A DNA stretch of 64,000 nt. Origin: Sclerodactyla briareus (Eukaryota > Echinodermata > Holothuroidea > Dendrochirotida > Sclerodactylidae). This document shows positions 33,580 through 46,054 of this stretch, piece after piece (within the stretch, counting starts at the first letter, position 1; each line of letters opens with the position of its first letter). The stretch lies in NCBI GenBank assembly GCA_026419785.1, contig JAODTK010000222.1, positions 1-64,000 of the forward strand, given 5' to 3'. Under the pieces are notes generated by a model. The model was not told where the DNA came from. It did not search any database and saw only the letters and a list, made by a program, of their open reading frames with translations. The position numbers were made by a program, and so were the translations under genes.

Positions 33580-35600
33580 AGATGGTGTTTTTGCCAACTA
33601 TCGAGTTGTACTTTCTTAATTTATTATGGTTGTTTCATCTGTCTTCCTTGAATGAATCAGCAACTTCCGGTTACACTGACTGCAGGTTGTTGCAAAAATC
33701 TTGCACCGTTACCAGATGGATACTAGAGAAGTATGCGTCGGGAATATTCCTGAAATGCTTCACGAATCCGATAATTGCACACAATCCGCGCCTGCGTATC
33801 CTTCTTGTGGTCTCTGACGTCACTGTTCATCAGGCACACGATACCTGTCTCCAGGCCCCTCCATTAATAATTGGTAGGCGTCCCTGTTGTTGAACGCGCG
33901 GAGGCACTAATCATTTTGGTTACATCTTGCCCAGCGTGCACAAGGGTACGTAGACGGTCAGAGAGACGTTCGTGGTCCATGCCCTGTTAAACGCTCTGTG
34001 ATCGAAAATTGGGCAAAAAGACCTACCACATTCGTTTGGATTTCGATCAAAATCTGGCGGATATAGTCAAATTGACGGGTAAATCGGCAGAGCTGATCTT
34101 GTACCCACAACTCCTCGGGTCTACACTGATTTCGCCGAGCCAAGTTATGATCAGGAGGCTTGACAAAGAGTAGTACTCGACTAAACAAACAGAAAGTAAG
34201 GGCTCCACTGCGGACCAATATCGGGCCATTTACCGCAGTGATATAGATGTCGGCTTACCACCCGAGATGATCGAGATTGAATCCAAAATCGGGTTATATC
34301 AAAGACTTGGAAAATGGTATATAATGTTGTCTTCTTGCGGTGCTCAGCGCGAAAGGACGTGAAGCAGAGACAAAAGCCGGGTAGGTAATTTGCAGGTTGT
34401 CGTCTGCGCCCCCCTACGCACCATCACTCACACACACACCCCACAACCATTACAGATTTAAGGCACCCCGCCAAAGGAGAAGTGATTTATTCCGTTTGCA
34501 TCTGGTGAAGATTCCCAGCTGACCAAAAAGTGCGGTACCTGGGCAATGAACCCCTTACCGGGCCTTGAGTGGCGTAAACGGTGTAGCAAACATTGTTGGC
34601 GGGGAAGAGGGATGGCAGCAGAGGCAGAATATGAGCAGTTTACCGACACCTAGTCGTAGAGTAACGAGGCACCCCCGACAACCGGTTTCCCCTCTTTCTA
34701 TCCCAGGCCCCAGATCGCCACTTTCGATTCATACGCAATGATGGGACTCATCATGGGTCGCCCTCGTCGGTTGGTGCCACAGGGAGGTTGCGCCTGGGAA
34801 CCGTATCGTGAGCACCATATAGGTTCGTCCTACAAATGAATACATTTCAATTTGTTATCGGTTTCATCCATATCCCACCGTGCGAGCTCCTAGTCACCGG
34901 GGGCGTAACTCTGGAAGTCGGGGGGGTGGGTCCCGTTCGAACACGAACAAACTTGGCTCTGGCATTGGGGAACACACATTAAATATCAGGGTAGGATTGC
35001 GCATGATCATTATTGGCGCGGACTGATTGCGCGAGGCAAAAGAAAAATCACTCCGGGAAAAGGAAGGAGAATACGTTGGTGATGTCCCAGCCACTCTCCA
35101 CGATATAGCTAGCCGGGGGGTATTAGATGCTATTTTAGTTTCTATAGCTACGAATTAACCTCCTAAATATAGCTTTGTTCGGACTTCGGACCCAGCGTCG
35201 TCGACGTATCTAGGTGGTGCCATTTTCGTCATGACATGTATGACCGTTACTTTCAGGCTTCTGTTTGCTGAAACCCATTCTTTGTTGTTGTTCCTTTTAT
35301 CTATGCAAATAAGGAGGGTTGGACTGCAGCTACGTCAATGTGATTAGAACGGAAAAAAGACAAACCATGCATGCCCAAATACATAACTTCAATTGTGAAT
35401 ATTCTCTGCCACAAGGGACTCGATATCGCGTTGTATTATATCTGAATGGGAAGTTTTTACCCGGTACAACCCGACGGTATGATCATACAGCTCATTAGTC
35501 AAACATTGATAATAGTAATAGATATAGGGGGTTCATCATCCAATATCATAGGGCACCAGACGTATGGCGGGCTGATCAATTTAAAGGGGCAGACTGCAGC
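33580..35600. other. Unassigned, one weak minus-strand exon candidate
   Basis: The minus-strand frame at 33,958-34,218 contains PEELWVQDQLCRF and FDYIRQILIEIQTN, which looks protein-like with a helical Ile/Gln pattern. I know no family for it. The plus-strand 103-codon frame at 33,582-33,893 starts inside the hairpin element's flank and has no motif. The rest holds nothing I recognise. Confidence 0.3.
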
Positions 35601-35604
35601 ATGA

Positions 35605-37885
35605 AATATGAATAGGCCAAATGCGAGTATATTAATAAAAGAGAAAGTGTTGGGTGAAGTGGCAATTCACTTCTACGACAAAAAACGCGAGACACTCTCT
35701 TGCTTGCGTCGCAAACCAAACATTTACATTCATTCCCAAAATCTGACGACAGGTGTGACTTGATATATAGGAATAAAACACGATATCGGTATAAAAACCG
35801 CTACCGGTATGAAAGGTTCCGTATGACAGCGGAGAATAAAGAGAATAAAAGAGTGGTATATCAGCACGATTTGCGAGCAAAAAGACCGGGTGCGAATTCA
35901 GAAGTCCCAGGACGTTCTTCCTTGGGTGAGTTTGTAATTGGTTGCAATGGGCGAGGTCTGGGTCTCCACTTCATGGTTCCGTGTAACTGCAGTGGTTTCT
36001 GCATGTTTCGGATGGTTTCGGAAAGGGTTTCTGCTGGTTTCTGCATGGTTTCTGAATGTTTCGGGGGTGGGTTCGTCCCGGGATATTAGCAATTATGGTC
36101 TTTGTCGGTAGCTGTGAGCAGTCACGTTGGACATGATTCTTCAGGTTTGAAAAGTGGTGTCCGATCCTGGAGGTCAATGATCGTCATTCATGAGGGATAT
36201 AAGAGGGCGGGGTTGTTGTGACAAGTTGGGAATGGCTACACCCCCGATTCGATATCTCTGAGCACTAGTCGAGAAGTGAAAGCGATTTATCGCAGGTGTC
36301 ACAATGCACAACAATAAGGGCACGGTCTGATGAGCCTTAAAGATGGAAATTGTCGTCAATTAAAATAAATCCTGTAAACAATATACTGCACCCAGGCAAT
36401 TAGATAAATTCAACAAATGGTTATTTCACGCATTTTTTCCCCCGAATATAAAAATTGATATTATAATAAACAATGGAAAAGTTTGAGGGGGAAATGTATG
36501 ATAAGCGCCCCCCCCCCCCATATTTACTAAGGCTCCAAAACGATGCCATCTGCCTTATTTTTTCAATGCATACTTGTCGATTCTGTCCGATGCACCACCC
36601 GGTATACTACATACAGTAGGTTGTAATGGTAATAATTTTAGTAAATGCTGGGGGACCTCGGCCGTCCCCTGGCTATGGATACCTTGTCACCCCAAAACCG
36701 AGGCTTGGCGCCCAGTGAAAAGTGGAAGCAATGAGAATGAGTACCGGTAGCAGAAAACAACTTGATCGTTAGGCCATTGACTTGCCTCATTCGTCTGTGC
36801 CACGCTCTTAAGGGCTGCCTGTGACTATGTTGTTTTAGCCAGTTTGTACACATTCTTCGCTACATCATGATACAGACAGAAAATTAAATGGACTATGACT
36901 CAAAGTTCATGGTCTATCCACATATTGGCCTCGTTTGGGGAGATATAGTCTATATGGTTTAAGTACCAAATGAAAATGACAAGATGGTACATGCTAATTT
37001 AACGATATGATAATTGCTTATCTGGATCATTGCCCATCGTTAGTAATCGAGTATACAAATTACAATACTTCTACAGATTTTTACGTGCAATTTCAGAAAT
37101 TGCAGGCCTGAGAACCCATATCTTACTGCTAGGTATTCGCAGCATGAAGCACACTAGGGAAGAGTGCCGTTCCCGTCCATCTGGGGTTTTTTAAAAGGAC
37201 CCGACATTGTCGTTGGGGGGAAAGATTTATAGCCTTGCTCTCATTTCACCCATCCAGTGTATGTAGGATACTTCTTAAATCATGTGTTTCCTAATTTGAT
37301 AAATGCCATGGGCCTCCACTTTTCCGAGTAAATGGTGAATTCAGTGCTATAGTTCATAGGAAAGTTACCAGCAGGGGTTTGTAAGTCTCTGTGATTCATT
37401 GGGGGGGTAATGTAGTGCTTTTTGCCCTGCGAACAATTCGAGCACTTTCTGATAGTGCGGAGTTATGGAAAAAATGTTTTTGGATCGATGACAAGATCTA
37501 TGACTATGATGCAATATCTATCGTCGTATCAAAGATGTTCATTCACATGTTCAGTCACATGTTGGATCGACAAACAATCGATCAGGTCACGATAAGTCAA
37601 GGAATCCTTACAAGTTTTTTGGCTCTCTGGTTATACATGGTTTGAAGGGCGATTCTTCTTGCTCGTGTTACAAATATCGAGATGAGCGAAGAGCTACATA
37701 TACTCAGCTCCTACAAAACATTCTGTTACAAGAAAAAAAGACACGAAAAGAAAATATTGTCGAGACTATTGATCTTATATATAACCTCCAGGAATAGCCT
37801 GTCGATATTCTGAGATCGTGAGAATTGTCAATTGTTGAATTGACTGTAAATTAATTACTTTTCAATGATTACCTAAAAGACAACT
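35605..37885. other. Unassigned, includes a short tandem repeat at 35,994-36,066
   Basis: Within it, 'ggtttctgcatgtttcgg' and variants repeat about four times in 73 bases. An 'ACCGGTA' palindromic patch lies near 35,800. C run at 36,509-36,520. Frames of 71-129 codons are not supported by motifs. Confidence 0.4.
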
Positions 37886-37889
37886 TGCC

Positions 37890-38244
37890 AGGCAGGATCG
37901 AGTTATTGGCACATTTTGGTGTCCATTATGCTGAGAAATTGGGTAGAATCCTAATTGCGCAATAACGCATTGACGGCACATTGGACAACCTGGGAAGTTA
38001 TGTCATTAATTTTATTGTTTCGTTTTGTTGAATGAGCAACATTAGCAGAAGCGTTTTTGTCTTGCTCTCACAAAGAGTAACCATCAGACAACTACCAACA
38101 CCACATACAGCCAATATAGTCTCCCATAGACTAAATGCTGTCGAAGTTGTGTGACAAAATAATGTGTGAATTTGCAATAGAAAAACAAAGATTGCTTGCC
38201 AGGGTTGTGCAAGTTATGAACACAATATATCCCGGGACACTGAA
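37890..38244 (+). repeat. Rep-F copy
   Basis: Colinear with 50,520-50,810: 'tccattatgc', 'agaagttggg' or 'agaaattggg', 'ttggacaacctgg', 'ttatgt', 'agcagaag', 'tcttg', 'agtaacc', 'accaacaccacatac'-like text, 'ccatag', 'actaaa' and 'agggttgtgcaa' or 'agggtgatgcaa'. Confidence 0.65.
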
Positions 38245-38452
38245 GTGTCCGGGGATATTGTGGTTTTCAGGTGTGCTAGCCGCCGCACCGCTGGCCCGTC
38301 CAGGCTCCGCCGCCGCCGGAAACTTTTGGCGTTTAGCGCAAGAAACTCTTAAGCTTTATCAGATGGCCCGAAACTTGTGCCGCCCTAGTGAAGTTCGGTG
38401 GATGAGTTCGGAAGGGGGATTCACTGCAATGCTGGGAGCCGTAATGTGCATA

Positions 38453-39330
38453 AAGCCGCGTTTCCATGCACGCGGGCGGGCGGGCGGGCGGGCGTTTTGG
38501 AAAGGACCCGTTTCAGTGCACGCGGGCGGGCGGGCGTTTTCACGAGTCACGACCTACTTCTCACTTTTTAGTGCGTATAGGCCTATATAAGAACCGAGTA
38601 GCCTACTATATTAATATTGATTATATTTGTTATTATTATGTTATTCTTATTATATTATTATTATTATTATTATTATATATATTATTATTATTATTATGTT
38701 GTTAGTCTTGTCGTTGTTTTTGTTTGTTGTTGTTGTCGTCGTCGTTGTTGTCGTTGTTCGTTGTTGTTGTCGTGTCGTTGTGTCAAACACCGGACGCATA
38801 CTATTGTTTAACCCTAAACAAAACGTGTTCATATTTGAAAACCATTGTTATAAATGTCAAACGATTACGGCCCACTATTGAAAATTCACAATTGACCGGT
38901 TTTGGAAATGTAAGTAGCCAAATACTGACATATTCAATGGTTTCAAACATGTAAATATGAGTTCAAATAGGGTATGGCCGGTGAAAATTATAGAGACAAT
39001 CTGGATAAAATCTCATCCCTAGTGTTGTGAAACAGTGATAAATGTGGTGGAAAAGTATTTGAACATAAAATGTCCTTATCTTCATTATCGGGCTTCAGGC
39101 CGGTAAGATTGCAGGGGAAATCCCCGGGAATGGGGGAATGGATTAGAAATACACGCGGCACGCGGGCGCGGCGGAAAAAAAATCGATCTTGACCGATTCG
39201 AGAAAACGCCCCGGCCCCCCCCGCCACGCCCGCCAGCCACGCCGCCGAGTGCATGGAAACGGCTCCATTGAAAATAACGAGGAGAGATTTTAGACGCCCC
39301 GCCCGCCCGCGTGCATGGAAAACGCCGCTT
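38453..39330. mobile_element. Inverted-repeat DNA element inserted in Rep-D
   Basis: The left end GCCGCGTTTCCATGCACGCG (38,455 on) is mirrored by the right end, GCGGCGTTTTCCATGCACGCG split by one extra T, ending near 39,328. GGGCG runs follow on both sides. Each arm holds a second internal 'CCGTTTC(C)ATGCAC' copy. If the two flanking A/T bases belong to the element, a TA duplication flanks it (38,451-38,452 and 39,331-39,332). The interior contains microsatellites but no transposase, so the copy is non-autonomous. Confidence 0.75.
38603..38776 (+). repeat. (TTA)n then (TTG/TCG)n microsatellites
   Basis: About 95 bases of TTA/TAT units followed by about 75 bases of GTT/GTC units, inside the inverted-repeat element. 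They give Tyr/Ile- and Val/Cys-run frames that are not genes. Confidence 0.9.
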
Positions 39331-39749
39331 TATTTATGCGAAAATTTTCAAAGTTGTAGGATTTGAACGAAACTTGGTGGGTTAGGGAATATAGTTGATT
39401 CCGAAAAATGTTGGTGGAGGGTCATTTTCGCGGTCATCGGGGGGTCAAATGTGCATAAATTGGGTGCGGATTTTTCAAAACGTCCAGATTTGAACTTGAA
39501 ACTGGGTGGAGGGGGCTACATTTGTTTTCCTGACAAGTTTAAAGGTCATTTCAAGGCCGCGTCGTGTTAATATTTGCAGATGTTATGTTACTTTTTTTTT
39601 GTAACTTCCATAGAGTACAACAAAACTTGGTGGTTAAAGGGCCTTATCCTGGTTTCGATTCGAAATGGAGGACTTTATGGGCAGTTAGATACTTCTTCCC
39701 ACTAATTGCTCACTCAAAAGCGGAGATAAACAGTGGCGGGTCACCCGCA

Positions 39750-40410
39750 TAACTATGTCTAGTTCATTACTGCATAATGGGATGCTTTCAGATCTTGCGC
39801 AATACACATGCCAAACTTCAAAGGACTGTAAACTCCGTAACGGGAAGTCTTATGAACTGCGGTTTGGAATGACGAGTTCAGTTTCCTCCAGACTACTATT
39901 TTTATTAAATAATATTAGCCTCTCAGTATTCATCCTGCAGTGTCTTTTCGATAGGTAAACTGGGCTACTTTTCTTGAAGAATACATCAATGATAGATGAG
40001 CCCCTGTTTAACAAATCATTGTTTGTTTGTTTGGTTGTGCTCGCCACTTTTGGCCCAATTTCTCCGCACTATCCGACAGGGGCGGGACCAGTTACATTTC
40101 TTTGGTTTTCCAAAGGTTACTCACTAATAGGGGACATTGCCTTCAAGATTCATGACAAACGCTGTGTTGTTAGATTGGACATTCGTATTTAAAAATTAAT
40201 TTTCGCCAGGAGTATTAATGGGGGGAAAGGAATGGCCTTTCCTGCAAATTTTGTTATGCTCCAGTAGTGGAATGCCGTTGTTGAAAAACAGTCTTGAATT
40301 TATTTTTTCAAGAATTGTGGGCGAATTCTTTTAGCATCTGGGTTTTTTTCTGGGAGTTGTGGCTTCAGGCTTCCATGAGGTATTTATCCTTCGGACCCCT
40401 TTTCACTAAA
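39750..40410 (+). repeat. Rep-F fragment and linked short repeat
   Basis: 39,760-39,860 matches 3,545-3,650 and 50,800-50,900. 40,320-40,410 matches 28,130-28,212. The stretch between may be part of the same larger repeat. Confidence 0.5.
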
Positions 40411-40414
40411 AACT

Positions 40415-41920
40415 AACTAAATAAATTAATGAGTATTTTAATTGACTTGAATAATTGTATTCCATTTTTCAAATCCTCACGCTAATCTCACAGATATGTT
40501 CTGTGTTGAGAATAGCCTTCATGACATTGTCAACCACAATTAAAAAAACAAGAGGGCAATTCCCGGAGTTGCAGGACTCATCGGCATATGTGGTGGGAAC
40601 TATTCAGTCTTTCTACCTGCTACTCTTTTGCGAGTTGCAGATAGACAAAATTTATCAAACTATGTCTTGGGAAAACAGCCACTTTCCCCCAAAGAAATAT
40701 TCCTGTTCATAGAAATATCAGGACATTTTTCAGCAAAGGTGGGAAAATATTTGTTTTGATCCCTTTGTACTTTGTTCTCAAATTTTCAAATTTCAAAAAA
40801 AAATTGTTCCCCCCCCCCCCCCTTTTAACAATTGGGTTAAAAATCAAGTTCCCCCCCCCCCTCTAAAATCACATCTTTAGGTATTTCGAGGGGAACTCTC
40901 CATCGGAAAAGTTGTGTATTTGCGCCTTTTTACATCGCTACGAAGTTTGAATCATTCAGCCTTGGGTGTCAGCGAATATGACTTGAAAAAATAGTGAAAA
41001 TTTTTAAAAATGAATAATTGCCCAAAATGTGTTTCCCCCTGAATCCACAATTTTGATAATTTCCGTAATTTTGAGAGAAAAAATGTGGGTTTTGGTGACT
41101 CATCAGGGTCTTCAAACCTTTCACCATGTTTCGGCCACCTCAGAGTGGAGATAATTGCGAAAAAAACATAACAGTCTGACGGACACGCGAAACGCACCAC
41201 TCACACCATACTGCACACACGCACGCACACCAACGGACACTTTTCGCCATGTGCAACCCTAATGTGGGATCACCGACACCGATTGGGCAAACTCACAAAC
41301 CTCTCGGTGGATAGTTCTTAAACAACTACTATGGTCACCATATCAAGCGTTGCTATGGCAACCAGCAAATCTCGATTACATTCCAGATAGGTGGAATGGC
41401 CAAACGTTACAATATCTCATCCGCTGTTGGGACTAATGATGATAATAATGCAGCTCTAACGATTTATAGATTTACACCGAAAGGAAACGGGACACTTTGC
41501 AATGCAAAAATACGCTCTTGACTTTTAAATTATTTCCCACGAGGGGCCATTAGTCGTATCGAGACCTTAACAAGGACGTCCCAAGAGTTTCCGATTTCAT
41601 TGTTGTGAATTCTCATGTCCTCATGACGAGCTTGAATCAGAAAAATCGTGTACAAGCTGCAAGTAGCACCACCCAAGGAACATTATGACAGAGTTTCAGG
41701 GAAAATATGTACTTTGTAGGAGAGATAGGTGGAAATTTTGAACACCATTGGGACATTGTGCCCCTTTAAGACCTTTGACCTTGACTTTGCGGATTCAAAT
41801 ATGTGCCTATAGGGATGAACATTGTGAAACATTGTTGTCCAAATTTGGGACCGCAAATGACCGCGCGCAAAATGGGCAAGAAGAGCAAAATTGACGGAGA
41901 GATAGGGCCAAGAAGAGCAA
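40415..41920. other. Unassigned with C runs
   Basis: C runs at 40,809-40,822 and 40,851-40,861. 'gacctttgaccttgac' near 41,770 is typical of the AGGTCA repeats. No gene supported. Confidence 0.4.
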
Positions 41921-41935
41921 AAGTGCCGGATTAGA

Positions 41936-41958
41936 TGATAGATAGATAGATAGAATAG

Positions 41959-41999
<41 letters not shown>

Positions 42000-42006
42000 G
42001 ATAGAT
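41936..42006 (+). repeat. (GATA)n microsatellite
   Basis: About 17 GATA units with two small interruptions. Confidence 0.95.
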
Positions 42007-42179
42007 CTAATGCACGGTTGAAGGTACCAAATAGGTTGCGAATTCTCAGGGTCCCGTATTGTGGCGGGCAATTAAGTGACGGACCGGAACTAGACATGGT
42101 GTAGGCGGGAAAACGCACGTGTATATCCTCGGTTTGAGCGCAATCATAGGAGAAAGTATCTACACCCCATAAGACCCCC

Positions 42180-42685
42180 ATTTTGGTCAGAAAACCAAGA
42201 TAATAAACTATGGCCAAGTTTTGTTATAATCCATGGAGCACATGATTTAGGGCAAATCTGACCCACGATGGCTTGAATTACTTTTAACAAATGTAGCCCC
42301 ATCCAACGAGTTTCGTTCAAAGCTGACACAGTGTGGAAAATCGCAAAAATTCGAAAATTTGACCTCCGACTGACCTTGAAATGACCCTCCACATTTTTCG
42401 GGATCAACTATAGTCCCTACCACCAGTTTATGTCAATCCGACTAACTTGAAAATTTGGCGTAAGTTATGCAAGTAGCGGGGCCCCCCCAAGACATGCAGT
42501 GATGCCCTTTCGAACTCATCCGGGATTTCACCAGGGCGGACATGTTGTACCAAGTTTCAGGATCAATCGATAAAGCGTTAGAGTATTGCGCTAAACGCCT
42601 AAAGTTTCCGGCAGAGGCGGCGGAGCCTGGGACGGCGGCGGCGGCTACACACCCAAAACCTAAGGTCTCCGGATATTCCAAGTTC
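42180..42685 (-). repeat. Rep-D copy, reversed, uninterrupted
   Basis: On the minus strand: GC-rich head with 'gccgccgccgtcccaggctc' and 'ggaaactttaggcgtttagc', then 'gaaacttggtacaac', 'gatgagttcg', 'cactgca', and 'ttgcataacttacgcc' at the point where the 38,453-39,330 element sits in the other copy. It then gives 'aaattttcaa' and 'gttgatcccgaaaaatgt'. Confidence 0.8.
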
Positions 42686-42689
42686 GCGG

Positions 42690-45370
42690 GTATAATCAGT
42701 TATCGAATCTCTGCCTGAATGAGTATAAGTAAGAATCCCTATTGTCAACAGCGCCGCCCGCCGAGCGCACGTGTTCTTCGCAAAATTGAATCCAAAAATT
42801 GCTGAGAGAAGTTTTTAATTTTATGTACGAGTCGTGACAATTCAGTGGACGTTTGTACAAAAAGTTAAGATTGCCACGCCGGTGACGGGGGTAGACATTT
42901 TCATGTTCAAGGTATATTAGCCAGACCTACCTTGAAATAAGGATTTAATGCGGAACCGATTTGCTTTTTATTAAAACCATGCCTCTGAATTTCACGGGCC
43001 GAAACGCAAAATTTTGTAGAGTGTATGCAAAACGATATCCAAATACCCCCTTTCATCATGGCTCGAGTTTGGGGCAATTTATTTGGAAAATTCAATTGTT
43101 TATTTTAAGCGAGAACAATGCGTTAGTTTGGACGTTAAATTATGAGTTTAAGGTTGAGGTAGTGTTTAGCCGAATTACCTTTCAAACTCAATCGATGGTC
43201 GCTGAGATTCCTAGGAGAAATGTGTAAAATGTTGCAGCCGGGGGACGACACACCCACACCTCCACCCCTCCCTTCTCCTAGCGACGTCCCTGCCTCTGAT
43301 TAGGACATCATAAATGAAAATATATGCAAATACAAACAAGGCAGATAGCAACAAATTTTATCACACTGAAATACCTCCAAAAACATTTGGAATTTGTATC
43401 AATTTGAGATTCACACTTTTTGGTTGATCTGCGACTTTCTTCACTTCTCCTTTCTAAGATGGCGACAGTTTAACTAGATAAGTCATTAATGTGTGGCTGG
43501 ATCTTATTCATTTCGCAGTCAAATATAAATCTCCAAATTAAGAGTTGGAAATTATAGGAGTGGTGACGAGCACAGCCTGAAAGTTTCATCCGGCCTTATT
43601 TCAAGTCCCTTTTCGTTTCCTTCATTCCGTGTATGGCGACAGAAAAATAGCGCGCTAACTATTCTCAGAGCGCGCTGATGTGACTGTTCGTGATGATGGT
43701 TGACGCGATGAGATAGAGAGAAAATCGGAGTATTGGTCTGTCATGACACTCGATCACGAACGAATCCCCCCCTTACTTGGGAAAGGCTGGTGACGCTGCC
43801 AATCTCGGCCATGTAACAGGGAGAAGATGAAAAAGGTATTGACTCAATGAGAATATTCTGTGATTGTGAAATATTTTTGAGTTTTCCTTCGGATCCAATC
43901 TATAGCTGTCAATCGCCTACACGTGGGAACGATTCAAAGGCTGATCATAGACCCTACACAGTAAATGCCATGGGCGCCAACAGGTTGGGGACGGTGGAAA
44001 TTCCCCCCCCCCTCCCCACTCTCAAAAGTGGGGGAAATCAATTCGTGTGCCCCCCCACTTTTCCGGACAGAAATAAAAAAAATAAAGGCACATGCCAATT
44101 TGTATCACAGTTGTTACGCTGGGACTCGAGTGGAATCGAATGTGAAAATGGTAAGACAATAACCTCTTTCATGGTCAATTACTTCGGAAATTAGAATGGC
44201 TGCCCCTTACCCCACTATGGTAACAATACGACTAGAAGACATATAAGGACGAGGTATAAGATTCTAAGAATTTTGGACACCAGCCGCGCAGGCAACAAGT
44301 ATTGTAGGCCTAATCTTCTATTCGTACTATTCGTTACAGCGTCCACCCTTCGATTTCCGCAATCACGTCGTAACAAAACCGTCAGCCGTTCGCCCTGCTA
44401 TGGCCAATGCACTAGGGCCAAAGTTCGAAGGGACCCATGTTAGACTGAGTACGAATGTGAATCAAATAGCTAAAGTGCATAAAATTTTCAAGTGTTTCGT
44501 GTCCAATGGCGTTTTCGTACCAGGCGGATGTTAAATATGTGATGCAATGCTTCGAATCATTTGTTCTTTGAGCATGTTGACGTTTGGGAGGCAGACCCCC
44601 CCCCCCCCCCAATTTTTTCTGAGATGGAAAAAATTCGGGCGAAATAGGAAAGTTGGGAAGAGGAGAAGGCAAAGTGAGAAAATGCGCCTAAATTTTCTGT
44701 TGACTTGCCGGAATTTCCGATAAAATGCCCGGAAAACACGCAAAATGATTCGTAGTTTCTGGTGACTGAATTGTAAAACATGGCAAAAAATTTCCTGCCC
44801 GAAATTGAATGGTCAAGTACGCCCATGGCTTTCCCTTCGATCCCCACCAGGGAACCGTTCGCTAGACCCCTGGATCCCCGCAAATGAAGGCTTAGATAGG
44901 AATTGTAATGAAAAGATACCATATGTGAGGATGTGGTAATTAATCATAAGGTCATAGTATGCACAATGATAACTTTTTCTGTTTGCCTTACCACTCAAAT
45001 CACAGGTGGAGATGGGCTATCGAGCCTGGCAAGTGCCCGTTACGGCGATCTAGAGGAAAGAAAATCTCAATTTACTGTACGCTCCGCGCAAACAATGGTG
45101 GCGCTCCGCTGCGATGGTCAAGTGATTCGATTGTCTCCCCCCCCACCCCCCCCCCTTTCAGAGCGACGCCACATGGTAAATGATTTTTGCGCCACGATAA
45201 CAGAAATACGAAAAGAGGTATTCACAACAAAATGATTGGATAAGTATTTCGTGAACAACATCGTCTCACTCAAATCAGCTGAAATTGGTAGTGGAAGTTT
45301 GGCTGCCATAATATAATAAACTAGACAAGTACTAAAGTTAAGTCATATTTACATGAATATGGCCCTTTAA
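42690..45370. other. Unassigned with C/G-run hairpins
   Basis: At 44,000-44,070 are 'ccccactctcaaaagtggggg' in parts and C runs able to form small hairpins. C run at 44,597-44,612 and again at 45,138-45,158. The frames of 115 and 121 codons here run through these tracts (Pro or Gly runs) and are not credible. No other gene seen. Confidence 0.4.
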
Positions 45371-45640
45371 CTTCTACGTCATTCATTATACAGCGTCGTG
45401 GGCGGGGCTTAGCAGTTTTGTTGAGGTACGTTGTGGTCGGCGGTCGGTTCAGGTTGTCTATACAAAGAAATTCATTAACGTTACCATACCGTAGTAGTAC
45501 TGGTGTGCTGTATATAATATCTCTGGAGCCGAAGGTCTCGCCTCTGCCTTGCAGCCTGCAACTCGCGATTTAAATTTTCAGGTGAAGGCATGTTTGGTTT
45601 GGCTATTAAAAGCTCCCCCCCCCCCACGCTAATGAACTTC
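45370..45640 (+). promoter_or_regulatory. Possible promoter / 5' region
   Basis: A GC box (gtgggcggggctt at 45,398-45,410) follows a CRE-like TACGTCA (45,375-45,381). Downstream there is relatively CpG-rich sequence and a small block between cttgcag and CAG|GTGAAGG (about 45,561-45,590). This fits a transcription start just upstream of the open frame at 45,644, but composition is the only evidence. Confidence 0.3.
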
Positions 45641-45643
45641 TGA

Positions 45644-45776
45644 AGTTTAAGGAATTATGAAGTGTTTGATGGAGGATCGGAAAGAGTCTCCGTTATGATT
45701 TATGGAACAACTGAAACGACGACGTTTTTCAGAACACTCAACGGAGAAGCATACGAATCAGAAAACCGCGGATTTG
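45644..45776 (+). CDS. Candidate coding exon, unidentified protein
   Basis: Open from 45,644 (after an in-frame TGA) and on to 45,832. A possible donor TTTG|GTAGGC at 45,777 would end the exon. It reads YEVFDGGSERVSVMIYG, then TTETTTFFRTLNGEAYESE, with a protein-like mix of residues. The first in-frame Met is at 45,695. I do not recognise the family. An upstream ATG at 45,656 lies in a different, short frame. The GC-box region just before it supports a 5' position. Confidence 0.35.
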
Positions 45777-45879
45777 GTAGGCCGAGGCTAATACGTTCTT
45801 GTGGTATGGGGGTGTCGGTTTTTGGTGCTTAATTGATTGATGAGAAAAAATGATCGTATCGTTGAGTCGTTTTAGCCTA

Positions 45880-46050
45880 TCCCAGGTTAGCCGTCAGTGT
45901 ATGTCAGCCTAAGCCTAGGCCTAAGTTTGTATTGGGGCCCAACACTAGACTGCGCTTAGTACCAGTACTTACTAGGCTACCTAGGGCTAGGCCTACGCAC
46001 TCAGTAACTACAATTTGTACAAGTAGGCAATTTAGCCTAGGCTAGGCATG
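45880..46050. repeat. AGGCCTAG-rich stretch
   Basis: Dense overlapping words such as 'cctaagcctaggcctaag', 'ctaggctacctagggctagg' and 'tagcctaggctaggc'. These are self-complementary and common in marine deuterostome genomes. No gene. Confidence 0.5.
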
Positions 46051-46054
46051 ATTG

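Larger units (their letters stand above)
38245..39570 (+). repeat. Rep-D copy interrupted by an inverted-repeat element
   Basis: The left part 38,245-38,452 matches the opposite strand of 42,480-42,685, and the right part 39,333-39,560 matches the opposite strand of about 42,260-42,470. In the latter copy the two parts are adjacent. The intervening 878 bp is a later insertion. Confidence 0.8.

Noticed and set aside
35700-36089. 129-codon open frame with Tyr/Arg repeats and FCM repeats
   Set aside because: The second half is the short tandem repeat at 35,994-36,066. The first half covers a palindromic 'ACCGGTA' patch. No motif.
38135-38590. 151-codon open frame rich in Gly, Arg and Ala
   Set aside because: It crosses from Rep-F into Rep-D and then the GGGCG-rich end of the inserted inverted-repeat element, so it cannot be one gene.
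44557-44922. 121-codon minus-strand frame
   Set aside because: It runs through a C homopolymer (Gly run) whose length is uncertain, and has no recognised domain.
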